Source of the DNA: Flavobacterium sp. 1355
GTDB taxonomy: Bacteria > Bacteroidota > Bacteroidia > Flavobacteriales > Flavobacteriaceae
Assembly (NCBI RefSeq): GCF_017833415.1
Contig: NZ_JAFICC010000002.1
Coordinates: 248,001 to 312,000 of the forward strand
Direction of reading: 5' to 3'
Length of the DNA: 64,000 nucleotides
Position numbers and translations under genes: made by a program
Part shown: one piece after another, positions 8,308 to 16,617 of the stretch
Layout of the letters: every line of letters begins with the position of its first letter
Numbering within the stretch: position 1 is the stretch's first letter
The notes under the pieces: model-generated
What the model saw: only the letters and a program-made list of their open reading frames with translations
Databases searched by the model: none
Told to the model about the DNA's origin: nothing

Positions 8308-9604
8308 ATAATTTATAAGATTTTAAAATTTTAGCAAAATTTTTTGATTTAATAAAATTATGTTTTATTTTATTAACTTGTATTTTTTCTAAAAAACCTA
8401 AATTTTCAAGATTATTTAAATCTGTTCTAGCTGTAAAATTTGAAATTCCAAATCTATTTTCCATTTCTTTACTACTTAAAACCCTATCAGAATCTTCATT
8501 TAAGATTTTTAAAATTTGTGCTTGACGCTCATTCACATTTGGTATCTTAATAAATTTTGCTGCTTGAATTACTTCATTTTGTTTTCTACCAATATATTCC
8601 TTCAATGCTGTAAATGCCTTCTCCATTGTTTTTATATGATAAGTTATAAAGTAAGTAAGGTCATTTTGATCAATTTCTGAATACAAAAAAGCTTTTTCAT
8701 ACTGCACTTTAGTATCTTTTATAATAGTAGAAATCGTTAAATATTCTGTCAGCCAGTAACCATTTTTGAGCATATACCAATAAAATAGAGCTCTTGCTGT
8801 TCTACCATTTCCATCAGAAAATGGATGTATCCAACCAATCATAAAATGGATTATAATTCCTTTAATAATTGGATGAATAAAAGTTTTTTGTTCTTCGTTA
8901 AAAAACAAACATAAGTCATTAATTAATTTTTGTATTTCTTCGTTTTTTGGTGGTGTGTGTACTACTTCACTATTTGAATAATTTACAACATAAATATCGT
9001 TGTTCTCTCTATATCTACCTTCATCTTCAATATCTTCTAACGTATTATTAGAAATGAGTTTATGAATGTAAAGAAGATTCTCTGGTGTTAAACTATCATT
9101 TTTATGTTGAACAATATATTTCATCGTGAAATAATTATTCATAATCATCTGTTCTGATTTATTTTTCGGTTTACGTTCTTTTTGAATCATTTCCTTTGCC
9201 GCTTTTCTAGTGGTATTTGCACCTTCCATTTGACTACTTGAAATAGCCTCTTCCATTATTGAACTTATGAGGAATTTATTTTTATCGGTATCATTTATAC
9301 CTATATTGCTTCCTAAATTTCCTCCAATATGTAAATCAAAATGATGTAAAAGTCTAAGAATATAATCAGTAACATTAAAGTTAAAAGAATATGTTCCAAA
9401 TAAAATATTTTGCTTATTTAGTGATCGAGATAATTTAACAGCATTCCAATATTGTTCTGGTTCAATAGTTTTTGTTTTATATTTAACTTTATCCCAATAT
9501 AAATATTCATCATTAATTTCTTTCAATTCACCTGACAATGTAAGCTGAGTAAGTAAACTTATCGTATTATTATCGTATTTCGATATTGGTGGATGTTCTA
9601 ACAT
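8306..9604 (-). CDS. Fic family protein (AMPylase-type) with C-terminal winged helix
   Basis: 432 residues. The Fic active-site motif HPFSDGNGRTAR lies at residues 260-271 and is complete, including the catalytic His and the phosphate-binding GNGR. An inhibitory-helix motif, SSQMEG (S/TxxxEG), is at residues 123-128, N-terminal to the core, so it is a self-inhibited class II-type Fic. The C-terminus (EMENRFGISNFTARTDLNNL) looks like a winged helix-turn-helix. Fic enzymes usually transfer AMP to hydroxyls of target proteins; the target here is unknown. No antitoxin gene is adjacent. It lies between two matching palindromes and separates tex from its upstream region, which suggests later insertion. 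Confidence 0.93.
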   Translation of the reverse strand: MLEHPPISKYDNNTISLLTQLTLSGELKEINDEYLYWDKVKYKTKTIEPEQYWNAVKLSRSLNKQNILFGTYSFNFNVTDYILRLLHHFDLHIGGNLGSNIGINDTDKNKFLISSIMEEAISSSQMEGANTTRKAAKEMIQKERKPKNKSEQMIMNNYFTMKYIVQHKNDSLTPENLLYIHKLISNNTLEDIEDEGRYRENNDIYVVNYSNSEVVHTPPKNEEIQKLINDLCLFFNEEQKTFIHPIIKGIIIHFMIGWIHPFSDGNGRTARALFYWYMLKNGYWLTEYLTISTIIKDTKVQYEKAFLYSEIDQNDLTYFITYHIKTMEKAFTALKEYIGRKQNEVIQAAKFIKIPNVNERQAQILKILNEDSDRVLSSKEMENRFGISNFTARTDLNNLENLGFLEKIQVNKIKHNFIKSKNFAKILKSYKL

Positions 9605-9629
9605 AAAAAAAATTTTATGCTAAAGTAAT

Positions 9630-9666
9630 AAATAACGCGAGATTTTACGAGAATCTCGCGTTATTT
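9630..9666. repeat. Palindrome upstream of fic (copy 2)
   Basis: Perfect arms AAATAACGCGAGATT and AATCTCGCGTTATTT around the same TTACGAG loop as copy 1. The outer stem bases differ from copy 1 on both arms, so pairing is kept. Confidence 0.9.
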
Positions 9667-9753
9667 ACTTTCTTTTAAATTTATATTTCAATAACTGCTC
9701 CTTTTTAGAAAATTAATTAATACTATTTTTATAATATAATTCTGATAAAATAA

Positions 9754-9761
9754 TATCTTTG
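9754..9761 (+). promoter_or_regulatory. Predicted -7 box of the DUF1294 gene
   Basis: TATCTTTG, an exact TAnnTTTG, 17 bases before the ATG at 9779. No convincing -33 TTG is seen. Confidence 0.5.
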
Positions 9762-9778
9762 TCTCTAATTTTAAGCCA

Positions 9779-10048
9779 ATGAATATTTTATTATTGTTTT
9801 TTTTATTTATAAGCATCGTCGTTTTCGTTCTTGCTGGTTATGACAAATATTTAGCACGAAAAAATAAAAGGAGAATTCCCGAAAATACACTATTTTTTCT
9901 GGAAGCTATCGGCGGTACAATTGGTTTATTACTTGCCATGATACTTTTTAATCATAAAACGAGTAAAACTTCTTTTATTGTGAAGTTTTCCGCAATTTTA
10001 TTGATTCAGATAGCATTGATTTATCTTAAATTAACTCACAAGATTTAA
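9779..10048 (+). CDS. DUF1294 small membrane protein
   Basis: 89 residues with three hydrophobic segments. The pattern YDKYLARKNKRRIPENTL, followed by a glycine-rich helix (LEAIGGTIGLLLAMILF) and NHKTSKTSF, is characteristic of DUF1294, where HKTxKxxF is conserved. Function is unknown. It stands alone between fic and rpiB, facing rpiB. Confidence 0.85.
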   Translation: MNILLLFFLFISIVVFVLAGYDKYLARKNKRRIPENTLFFLEAIGGTIGLLLAMILFNHKTSKTSFIVKFSAILLIQIALIYLKLTHKI

Positions 10049-10122
10049 ACAATCTTATTGTTAATAACTCCGAAATCAGGATGTTTTAAAAAATTAGCAT
10101 GCTGATTTTTAAATTATTACAT

Positions 10123-10158
10123 AAAAAAAGCCGGATGAATTTAAAATCCGCCCGGCTT
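10123..10158 (-). terminator. Terminator downstream of rpiB
   Basis: AAGCCGG and CCGGCTT arms with an inner AT-rich stem. The minus-strand reading ends in seven T residues, 42 bases past the rpiB stop. Confidence 0.8.
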
Positions 10159-10200
10159 ATCTATTTTATTGGTGCGAAGCACCCGTTTTTTTTTGACTTT

Positions 10201-10632
10201 TTACGAACAGGCGATTTTATTTACTCTGTTTTGGTGTCTTCCGCCTTCAAATGCAGTTGTTAAAAACGTTTCAACAATTTCTACAGCCTGATGAATAGAA
10301 GTAAAACGTGCCGGAATACTCACAATATTAGCATCATTATGTAAACGGGTCAAATATGCAATTTCTTTTGTCCAGCATAATCCGGCTCTCACTTTTGGAT
10401 GTTTGTTCACAGTCATTGCAATTCCGTTACCGCTTCCACAGATTACAATTCCAAAATCAGCTTTTCCTTCAGAAACATCGTTTGCTACCGGATGACCAAA
10501 ATCAGGATAATCTACAGAATCTTCAGAGTCTGTTCCGTAATTGGTAACTTCATATCCTTTTGCTTTTAGCATTTCAACAATTGCTTTTTTATATTCTGGT
10601 CCTGCGTGATCGTTTCCTATCGAAATTTTCAT
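10201..10632 (-). CDS. rpiB: Ribose 5-phosphate isomerase B
   Basis: 143 residues from MKISIGNDHAG, which is the family's standard start; an upstream in-frame ATG at 10689 would add 19 residues with no family support. It has the GNDHAG substrate loop, VDYPDFGHPVA, the active-site cysteine region GIVICGSGNGIAMTVNK and ARFTS. RpiB interconverts ribose 5-phosphate and ribulose 5-phosphate in the pentose phosphate pathway. Monocistronic, with its own -7 box and terminator. Confidence 0.94.
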   Translation of the reverse strand: MKISIGNDHAGPEYKKAIVEMLKAKGYEVTNYGTDSEDSVDYPDFGHPVANDVSEGKADFGIVICGSGNGIAMTVNKHPKVRAGLCWTKEIAYLTRLHNDANIVSIPARFTSIHQAVEIVETFLTTAFEGGRHQNRVNKIACS

Positions 10633-10658
10633 TTTATATACTATTAAGTTGTGTAATA

Positions 10659-10666
10659 CAAATTTA
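10659..10666 (-). promoter_or_regulatory. Predicted -7 box of rpiB
   Basis: TAAATTTG on the minus strand, an exact TAnnTTTG, 26 bases before the chosen ATG. It lies inside the longer alternative reading frame and so supports the shorter start. Confidence 0.5.
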
Positions 10667-10689
10667 CTCAAATAATAAATGTTCGCCAT

Positions 10690-11396
10690 GTATTTGACTA
10701 ATTTTCACAAAATTTTTTTTTATTATTTAGAATTATAATTAATGTGCTTTACCAAAATTCGAGTTTTAAAATATGTTTTTATAACTAACTTCATATCAAA
10801 GCGTTATTGGTTATTAACAATTTTGATAACTCATAATATACTGATAATCAATAAATAATAAACAATATTTTTGTTAAAATTTTGGACTGTTAATACTGAA
10901 ATATAAATCATTGATATTCAGTTAACTTTAACTTAACATTATTTGTTAATAAGTTCAGATAGAAAATTAGAAGTTTTTTTTGGTTGTGTCAGAAAAAAAC
11001 CTAATCCAAAATTGGAATTAAAAATCCTAATAAAGTTTCAGGAATTTTTAGAAAAGTTATCAATATCAAAAATATCATTTTCAACAGAAATCAACATGTC
11101 AACTTATCTACAATTTGAATTCATTTTTGGTTGTTAACCGTTGTTAATTAAAATAAGAAAAGGCTTAAAAATTAATCTTTTAACCTAAAATAACTATGTT
11201 GATAACTCCCAATAAATAAGTAAAACGAGATTTCAATGAATTAAAAAATAAATTTATTCGACATATTAACACGCTATAATAACCATCAAAAATTAATTAA
11301 ATTTAAAATTTCTTTTTTGTTGTATTTAATATATGTTGAAAACTTTGAAAGTTGAAAATCAAAAAAAATATTTTTGAATTTAAATTTAGTTTGGAT
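10690..11396. other. AT-rich non-coding stretch, possible origin-like region
   Basis: About 700 bases with no credible gene. It holds several nine-mers one mismatch away from the DnaA box TTATCCACA: TTATCTACA near 11105 and TTATCAACA on the minus strand near 11198. It also holds repeated TTATTAACA on both strands (near 10813 and 10941). Such strings are common in AT-rich DNA, so an origin role is only a suggestion. A 64-codon frame at 10943-11137 has no start context and atypical composition. Confidence 0.3.
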
Positions 11397-11630
11397 TCAG
11401 ACAATTTTGAGAGGATTGTTAAGATTGTCAAGAATTGCCTGAACCTGATCGAAATCGTTGGGATGAACTTTGAGTTTGATGCCGCCGAGCGCTGCAGAAT
11501 ACATTGGAACGACTGATAAGGTGATTTCGTTTTCAAAGTAGTATGGAATCTCTTCCTGATCTAATAAGTGTTTAAGAATAACCGTTTCGTGGTCGTAATT
11601 GAATATGGCTATCGTTTTAAAGCTTTCCAT
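11397..11630 (-). CDS. DUF2007 domain protein
   Basis: 77 residues, starting MESFKTIAIFNYDHETVILK. The pattern of an N-terminal strand, HLLDQEEIPYYFENE, then GGIKLKVHPNDFDQVQAIL is that of DUF2007, a small ferredoxin-like fold sometimes called a putative signal-transducing protein. Function is not known. It is divergent from rnr. Confidence 0.82.
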   Translation of the reverse strand: MESFKTIAIFNYDHETVILKHLLDQEEIPYYFENEITLSVVPMYSAALGGIKLKVHPNDFDQVQAILDNLNNPLKIV

Positions 11631-11825
11631 AAAAGGTCTTTTTGTAAAGATACGAAATGAGGATTATTAATTTGTTTCGAGTATTATTTTACTATGTGAT
11701 TACAAATGACCTTTGAAAATCAGTAAATATCTCCAATTGAAAGTTATAATTTTAATAATTCTAATTGTTAAAATCTGTAATCTGATATCTTATTTGTAAT
11801 TTTAAACTTTATAAGAAAAAGATAT

Positions 11826-14006
11826 ATGGATAAGAAAATTAGAAAGCCGATAAAAAATGAGAAGGACTTTTTAGGAAAAATACTGAAGATTTTATCGCAA
11901 AGCCCTAATAAAGTATTTAATTACAAACAGATAGCAGCAAAGCTTGAACTTGACGATACAAAAAGCAGAAACCAGATTATAAAAGATTTAAAGCTTCTGG
12001 CTTCTTCTAAAAAAATAGTTGAATCAGAGCCTGGTAAATATTTAGTAATAGCGGTAAGTCAGGATTATTACGAAGGAACAATTGATATGACGAGCAGAAA
12101 AACGGCATATTTTATTTGTGACGAATTTACAGAAGACGTTTTTATTCCGACCAATAATCTTAACAGGGCGTTAGATAAGGACAAAGTAAAGGTTTATGTT
12201 TATAACAGAAGAAAAGGAAAAAGACCTGAAGGTGAAGTAATTGAAGTTATAGAAAGAGATAAAACAGAATTTGTCGGAGTTATTGACATTCAGGCCAATT
12301 TTGCATTTGTTTCTACTGCAAACCCTAAGATGTATACGGATATTTTTATTCCAAAAGATAAAATTGGAGAAGCAGAAAATGGAGATGTAGTTTTAGTTAA
12401 AATTGAAGACTGGCCAAAAAGAGCAGATAGCCCTTTTGGATCTGTAATTAGAGTTTTAGGAAAACCAGGTGAACATAATACTGAGATTCATGCAATCCTG
12501 GCAGAATATGGTTTGCCATCAGATTTTCCGGTAGAAGTAGAGGTCTATGCTCAAAAGCTGGATACAACAATTCAGGAATCTGAAATTGCAAAACGTCGTG
12601 ATATGCGTGATACGCTTACGTATACGATTGATCCAAAAGATGCAAAAGATTTTGATGATGCGTTGTCTTTCAAAAAGTTAGAAAACGGGAATTACGAAAT
12701 TGGTATTCACATTGCCGATGTTTCGTATTATCTTGAAGAAGGAACTATTTTGGATGATGAAGCATATCAGCGTGCGACTTCAGTGTATTTGGTAGACAGA
12801 GTAGTGCCAATGCTTCCTGAAGTTTTATCAAACTTTGCCTGTTCGCTGCGACCAAATGAAGAGAAATATACGTTTTCTGCAGTTTTTGAGGTTTCTCCAG
12901 CTGCACAAGTTATTAACCAATGGTTTGGCAGAACGGTAATTTATTCAGATCAGCGTTTTGCATACGAGGAAGCACAGTATATTATTGAGACAAAAGACAA
13001 TACGATTCCGGTTGATATTTCTATTACAGGAGAATCTTATGTTGTTTCAGATGAAATTGTTGAAGCAACTTTAAAATTAGATGAATTAGCTAAGATTTTG
13101 AGAAAGAAAAGAATGGCCAATGGCGCTATTTCTTTTGATAAAGTAGAAGTAAAATTCAACCTTGATGCTGCAGGAGAACCAGAAGGAGTTTATTTTAAAG
13201 TTTCTAAAGATGCCAATCATCTTATTGAAGAATTTATGCTTTTGGCCAATAGAAAAGTTGCTGAGTATATTGGGAAACAGAAGAAAACCTTTGTATATAG
13301 AATTCACGATGAACCAAACGAAGATAAACTAATTGCTATGCAAGCCGTCATTTCTAAGTTTGGTTATAAAATTGATCTCAGAAATAAAGGAGATATTTCG
13401 AAATCATTAAATGCTTTGATGGAAGAAGTAAACGGAAAAAAAGAGCAGAATTTAATTGATACTCTTGCTATTAGAAGTATGAGTAAAGCCAAATATTCTA
13501 CAGATAATATTGGTCATTATGGTTTAGCTTTTGATTATTACAGCCATTTTACTTCACCAATTCGTCGTTATCCGGATGTTATGGTGCATCGTTTGCTGCA
13601 ATATTATCTTGACGGAGGCAAATCTGTAGATGAAGAAGTTTATGAAACAAAATCACAGCATTGTTCGAATATGGAAAGTTTGGCAACCAATGCTGAACGT
13701 GACAGTATCAAATACATGCAGGTTAAATACATGCAGGATCACCAGGACGAAGAATTTTTGGGAGTTATTTCAGGAGTTACAGAGTGGGGAATTTATGTTG
13801 AAATTGTTTCTAATAAATGCGAAGGTATGGTTAGAATCAGAGAGATAAAAGATGATTATTATACTTTTGATGAAAAGCAGTATGCCTTGGTAGGAGCGAC
13901 ATCAAACAGTATTTTGCAATTAGGAGATGAAATTTTCGTTAAGGTAAAAAATGCAGATTTAGTTAAAAAACAGCTTGATTTTCATTTTTTAAGAAGAGCG
14001 GAATAG
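11826..14006 (+). CDS. rnr: Ribonuclease R
   Basis: 726 residues. Domain order is an N-terminal winged helix (about 10-75), cold-shock domains (YYEGTIDMTSRKTAYFICDE and the following KTEFVGVIDIQANFAFVST), the RNB catalytic domain from about 255 with the active-site run DPKDAKDFDDAL and GIHIADVSYYL, and a C-terminal S1 domain (EFLGVISGVTEWGIYVEI). All four catalytic aspartates of the DPKDAKDFDD motif are visible. RNase R is a 3'-5' exoribonuclease acting on structured RNA. The head-GIN gene follows after 24 bases and may be co-transcribed. Confidence 0.96.
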   Translation: MDKKIRKPIKNEKDFLGKILKILSQSPNKVFNYKQIAAKLELDDTKSRNQIIKDLKLLASSKKIVESEPGKYLVIAVSQDYYEGTIDMTSRKTAYFICDEFTEDVFIPTNNLNRALDKDKVKVYVYNRRKGKRPEGEVIEVIERDKTEFVGVIDIQANFAFVSTANPKMYTDIFIPKDKIGEAENGDVVLVKIEDWPKRADSPFGSVIRVLGKPGEHNTEIHAILAEYGLPSDFPVEVEVYAQKLDTTIQESEIAKRRDMRDTLTYTIDPKDAKDFDDALSFKKLENGNYEIGIHIADVSYYLEEGTILDDEAYQRATSVYLVDRVVPMLPEVLSNFACSLRPNEEKYTFSAVFEVSPAAQVINQWFGRTVIYSDQRFAYEEAQYIIETKDNTIPVDISITGESYVVSDEIVEATLKLDELAKILRKKRMANGAISFDKVEVKFNLDAAGEPEGVYFKVSKDANHLIEEFMLLANRKVAEYIGKQKKTFVYRIHDEPNEDKLIAMQAVISKFGYKIDLRNKGDISKSLNALMEEVNGKKEQNLIDTLAIRSMSKAKYSTDNIGHYGLAFDYYSHFTSPIRRYPDVMVHRLLQYYLDGGKSVDEEVYETKSQHCSNMESLATNAERDSIKYMQVKYMQDHQDEEFLGVISGVTEWGIYVEIVSNKCEGMVRIREIKDDYYTFDEKQYALVGATSNSILQLGDEIFVKVKNADLVKKQLDFHFLRRAE

Positions 14007-14030
14007 TATTAAATTTTAAAAAAAAGAAAC

Positions 14031-14699
14031 ATGAAAAAATTAATTATAGGAGCTGCAATTTTAGTAGCACAATTGTCTTTTGGTCAGGTTACCAAAGAGT
14101 TGGGAGATTTTGATTCGGTTAAAGTTTTTGATAAACTAAGTGTAAAATTAGTTCAGTCTTCAGAGAACAAAATTGTGATTAAAGGTGCTCGTGAATCTGA
14201 AGTCGAAGTTGTTAATAAGAAAGGTTTACTAAAATTGAGAATGCCTTTCCCAAAACTTTTATCCGGAGATGATTTAGATATTACCGTGTATTACAAACAC
14301 ATAGAACTAATCGATGTAAATGAAGGTGCAATTGTTACCAGTAAAGAAACTATAAAAGCTACAGCTTTTAAAGTAAGTGCGCAAGAAGGAGGAAAAATTA
14401 ACGTAAATTTGCACGTTGAAAAACTAAATGTAAGTTCTGTTTCCGGAGGTGAAATTACGATCTCGGGTAAAGCTTCTAATCAGGATGCAAGTTTAGGTGC
14501 TGGAGGATATTTGCTCGCAAGTAAATTAGAAACCTCTCAGACTAAAGTAAGCGTTTCTGCGGGAGGAAAAGCAGATGTGAATGCTTCTACACTTGTTGAT
14601 GCAAAAGTGAGCGCAGGAGGCTCTATTTACATTTATGGAAAACCAAAACAAATTAATCAAAAAACAGTTTTGGGCGGAAAAATTGAACAGGTTAAGTAA
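14031..14699 (+). CDS. Head-GIN domain (DUF2807) secreted protein
   Basis: 222 residues. A signal peptide (MKKLIIGAAILVAQLSFGQ) is followed by repeated short beta-strands with Gly/Ser turns (VSAQEGGKINVNLHVEKLNV, SSVSGGEITISGKASNQDAS), matching the beta-helical DUF2807 fold common in Bacteroidota. It is predicted to be exported to the periplasm or outer membrane; the role is unknown. It lies between rnr (24 bases) and the LysE-type exporter (14 bases). Confidence 0.85.
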   Translation: MKKLIIGAAILVAQLSFGQVTKELGDFDSVKVFDKLSVKLVQSSENKIVIKGARESEVEVVNKKGLLKLRMPFPKLLSGDDLDITVYYKHIELIDVNEGAIVTSKETIKATAFKVSAQEGGKINVNLHVEKLNVSSVSGGEITISGKASNQDASLGAGGYLLASKLETSQTKVSVSAGGKADVNASTLVDAKVSAGGSIYIYGKPKQINQKTVLGGKIEQVK

Positions 14700-14713
14700 C
14701 TAATTGTATTTGA

Positions 14714-15391
14714 ATGATAAATGATATTTTAACTGGGCTGCCATGGGGACTTTTCCTAAGCTTTATGGTAGGTCCGGTATTTTTTATACTTCTTGAAACC
14801 AGTATTACAAAGGGATTCAGAGCAGCAATGGCTTTTGATCTTGGTGTAGTATTAGGAGATATTTTTTTTATAGGAATTGCTTATTTAGGAAGTTACAGAT
14901 TAATTCAGAGTCTTAAAGATAAACCTGCCTTATTTATTTTTGGAGGTATTATTATGCTTGTTTATGGAATAATTTCTTTTGTAAGATTAAGAAATGAAGA
15001 AAAGATAGATGATGATGAAATAGATCGTGATATCATTAAAAGAAATTACGGAAGCTTATTTATAAAAGGTTTTATATTAAATGTTATCAACATTGGGGTT
15101 CTTGGTTTTTGGTTGGCGGTAATTATTTCTGTCGGACCAAAATTAGAAATGCAAAATACAAGAATGTTTACTTTTTTTACTTCAGTTATCATTACTTATT
15201 TATTAGTTGATTGTATTAAGATTCTATTAGCTAAACAATTAAAATCTAAAATGACACCTAATAATATTTTAAAAATTAAGAAAGTTATTAGTATTGTATT
15301 AATGATTTTTGGAGTAGTACTAATAACTCAGGGATGGTTTCCAAAAGAAAAAGAAATGGTTAAAAATGCCTTTGAAAGAATTGAAAAGTAG
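14714..15391 (+). CDS. LysE family translocator
   Basis: 225 residues with six hydrophobic segments. The N-terminal GPVFFILLETSITKGFRAAM and FDLGVVLGDIFFI match the LysE/RhtB exporter signature (GPxxxxxxxxxxxxGxxxGxxxxxGxxxGD). A charged central loop (RNEEKIDDDEIDRDI) separates the halves. The family exports amino acids; the substrate cannot be told. A terminator follows at 15423. Confidence 0.88.
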   Translation: MINDILTGLPWGLFLSFMVGPVFFILLETSITKGFRAAMAFDLGVVLGDIFFIGIAYLGSYRLIQSLKDKPALFIFGGIIMLVYGIISFVRLRNEEKIDDDEIDRDIIKRNYGSLFIKGFILNVINIGVLGFWLAVIISVGPKLEMQNTRMFTFFTSVIITYLLVDCIKILLAKQLKSKMTPNNILKIKKVISIVLMIFGVVLITQGWFPKEKEMVKNAFERIEK

Positions 15392-15422
15392 TTTGTTAAT
15401 AACTGTGATAATATAAATTAAG

Positions 15423-15446
15423 CCTCTGTATTTCAGAGGTTTTTTT
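15423..15446 (+). terminator. Terminator after the LysE-type gene
   Basis: CCTCTG and CAGAGG arms with a 5-base loop, followed by a run of seven T. Confidence 0.85.
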
Positions 15447-15464
15447 ATGTTTATAAGTTACAGT

Positions 15465-15566
15465 TTGTCATTCTGAAGAACGAAGAAACACACAAGAAGC
15501 TCCGTAAACAATGTCGCCAATCTTTGTCGAGTCACTTGTGTGATTCTTTGTTCCTCAGAATGACAA
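15465..15566. repeat. GTCATTCYGA-type palindromic dispersed repeat, copy 1
   Basis: About 100 bases bounded by TTGTCATTCTGAAGAACGAA and its imperfect inverse (TTCGTTC-like, TTCCTCAGAATGACAA), so the element can fold into a long hairpin. The copy at 31461-31562 has the same ends and the same length with a different centre. The two outer arms match a recurrent intergenic repeat type of flavobacteria. Confidence 0.75.
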
Positions 15567-15606
15567 GATTGCAAAAACTACACTAAAATTACTTTGAAGG
15601 TGTTAA

Positions 15607-15783
15607 GGCATCGTCCGGATTCGAACATTATTTTATCTAATTTTTTCAAAAAATTAAACATAAAAAAAACTTTAAATTGCTTTAGAGGTTTTACAGACAT
15701 CGTCCGGATTCGAACATATTTTATCTAATTTTTTCAAAAAATTAAACATAAAAAAAACCTCTAAATTGCTTTAGAGGTTTTGA
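15607..15783 (-). repeat. Two tandem copies of the tRNA-Cys 3' end plus terminator
   Basis: The 18 bases of the tRNA T-arm/3' end (reading GTTCGAATCCGGACGATG on the minus strand) recur at about 15609 and 15698, in 88-89 base units. Each is followed by the AT-rich spacer with TTTTTTGAAAAAATTA and a copy of the CCTCTAAA/TTTAGAGG hairpin. The rest of the tRNA is absent from both copies. The first unit's hairpin is degraded (CTTTAAA in place of CCTCTAAA). Confidence 0.88.
15754..15781 (-). terminator. Terminator of tRNA-Cys
   Basis: AAAACCTCTAAA and TTTAGAGGTTTT arms with a 4- to 5-base loop and a minus-strand T run directly after the tRNA 3' end. Confidence 0.85.
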
Positions 15784-15853
15784 GGCATCGTCCGGATTCG
15801 AACCGGAGTAGGAGCTTTTGCAGAGCCCAGCCTAGCCGCTCGGCCACGACGCC
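15783..15853 (-). tRNA. tRNA-Cys (GCA)
   Basis: 71 bases on the minus strand beginning GGCGTCGTGGCCGAGCGGCT. The acceptor stem GGCGTCG pairs with CGATGCC (one G-U), the anticodon loop CTGCAAA gives GCA, and the T loop reads GGTTCGAATCC. CCA is not encoded. It lies between the LysE-type gene and folB. Confidence 0.95.
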
Positions 15854-15946
15854 TTAATTGAACGGATGGCAAAAGTAACCAAAATCTTTAAAATTCAAAA
15901 GTTTAAAGTAAACTATTTTAAAAATTTAGTGTTTTGTATTAAAATA

Positions 15947-16306
15947 TTATTTTCTGATTTCCGTCATTTTTATAGTAACTGATTCAACATCACCACCAAT
16001 AGGAGGATTTATTTTAGAAACCCAAACTGTAGTTTTTACTACTGTTTCAATCTCATTTAAGACGCGAATGTTGATTCTTTTGGCCACATGTTCTAATAAA
16101 TGAGAACGTATTGCCATTTCTTCCATTACAATTTTGTTTAAATGTACATAATCAACAGTATCTAAAAGGTGATCTGTTTCGGCAGATTTCTGTAAGTTGG
16201 TTTTAATTTTTAAATCAACTGTGTAATCAGATCCTATTTTTCCCTCTTCGATTAAACATCCGTGGTAGGAGAAAGTTCGAATGTTTTTTAGTTTTATAAC
16301 TCCCAT
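15947..16306 (-). CDS. folB: Dihydroneopterin aldolase
   Basis: 119 residues, the normal FolB length. Visible are IKLKNIRTFSYHGCLIEEGK, containing the YHG(C/V) substrate-binding motif, a mid-protein HLLDTVDYVHLNKIV, the HLLEHVAKRI helix and a C-terminal KINPPIGGDVESVTIKM. FolB converts dihydroneopterin to 6-hydroxymethyl-dihydropterin in folate synthesis. The gene begins 2 bases after the toxin gene ends on the same strand, so it may be transcribed with the toxin-antitoxin pair. Confidence 0.93.
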   Translation of the reverse strand: MGVIKLKNIRTFSYHGCLIEEGKIGSDYTVDLKIKTNLQKSAETDHLLDTVDYVHLNKIVMEEMAIRSHLLEHVAKRINIRVLNEIETVVKTTVWVSKINPPIGGDVESVTIKMTEIRK

Positions 16307-16308
16307 TT

Positions 16309-16617
16309 TTATAATTTTATTCTTGTAATATTTGGATCTTGGTAATTAGATGTAACAGCTAATATGCAAACTATTTTTGTTGTTTCATCAACTGTAAAAT
16401 GTATTGTATAAGGAAATTTTTTAAAAGGTAAAGTGCGAATCGTTTTATACTTTTCCTCGAAAAAAGGAATATTTTCTAATGTTGTGCGATAACTTTTAAA
16501 TTCTAAATAGAATAATTTTCCTAATCCTTTGCTTTTAGTTTCATAGTATTGTGCTGCTTCTTCAATTTCAAGTTTAGCTCGTGAAAGAATTTTAATTTTA
16601 AAATTGTTTACAGCCAT
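16309..16617 (-). CDS. RelE/ParE-type toxin
   Basis: 102 residues. AKLEIEEAAQYYETKSKGLG and FYLEFKSYRTTLENIPFFEE fit the ParE/RelE helical hairpin, and RTLPFKKFPYTIHFTVDE is the central sheet with conserved Arg and Phe-Pro-Tyr. Toxins of this family act on ribosome-bound mRNA (RelE) or gyrase (ParE); which applies is not clear. Its start overlaps the end of the antitoxin gene by 10 bases, as in most such pairs. Confidence 0.85.
   Translation of the reverse strand: MAVNNFKIKILSRAKLEIEEAAQYYETKSKGLGKLFYLEFKSYRTTLENIPFFEEKYKTIRTLPFKKFPYTIHFTVDETTKIVCILAVTSNYQDPNITRIKL

Noticed and set aside
10943..11137. A 64-codon plus-strand frame in the AT-rich stretch
   Set aside because: No ribosome-binding or promoter context, composition follows the AT bias, and no family is recognised.
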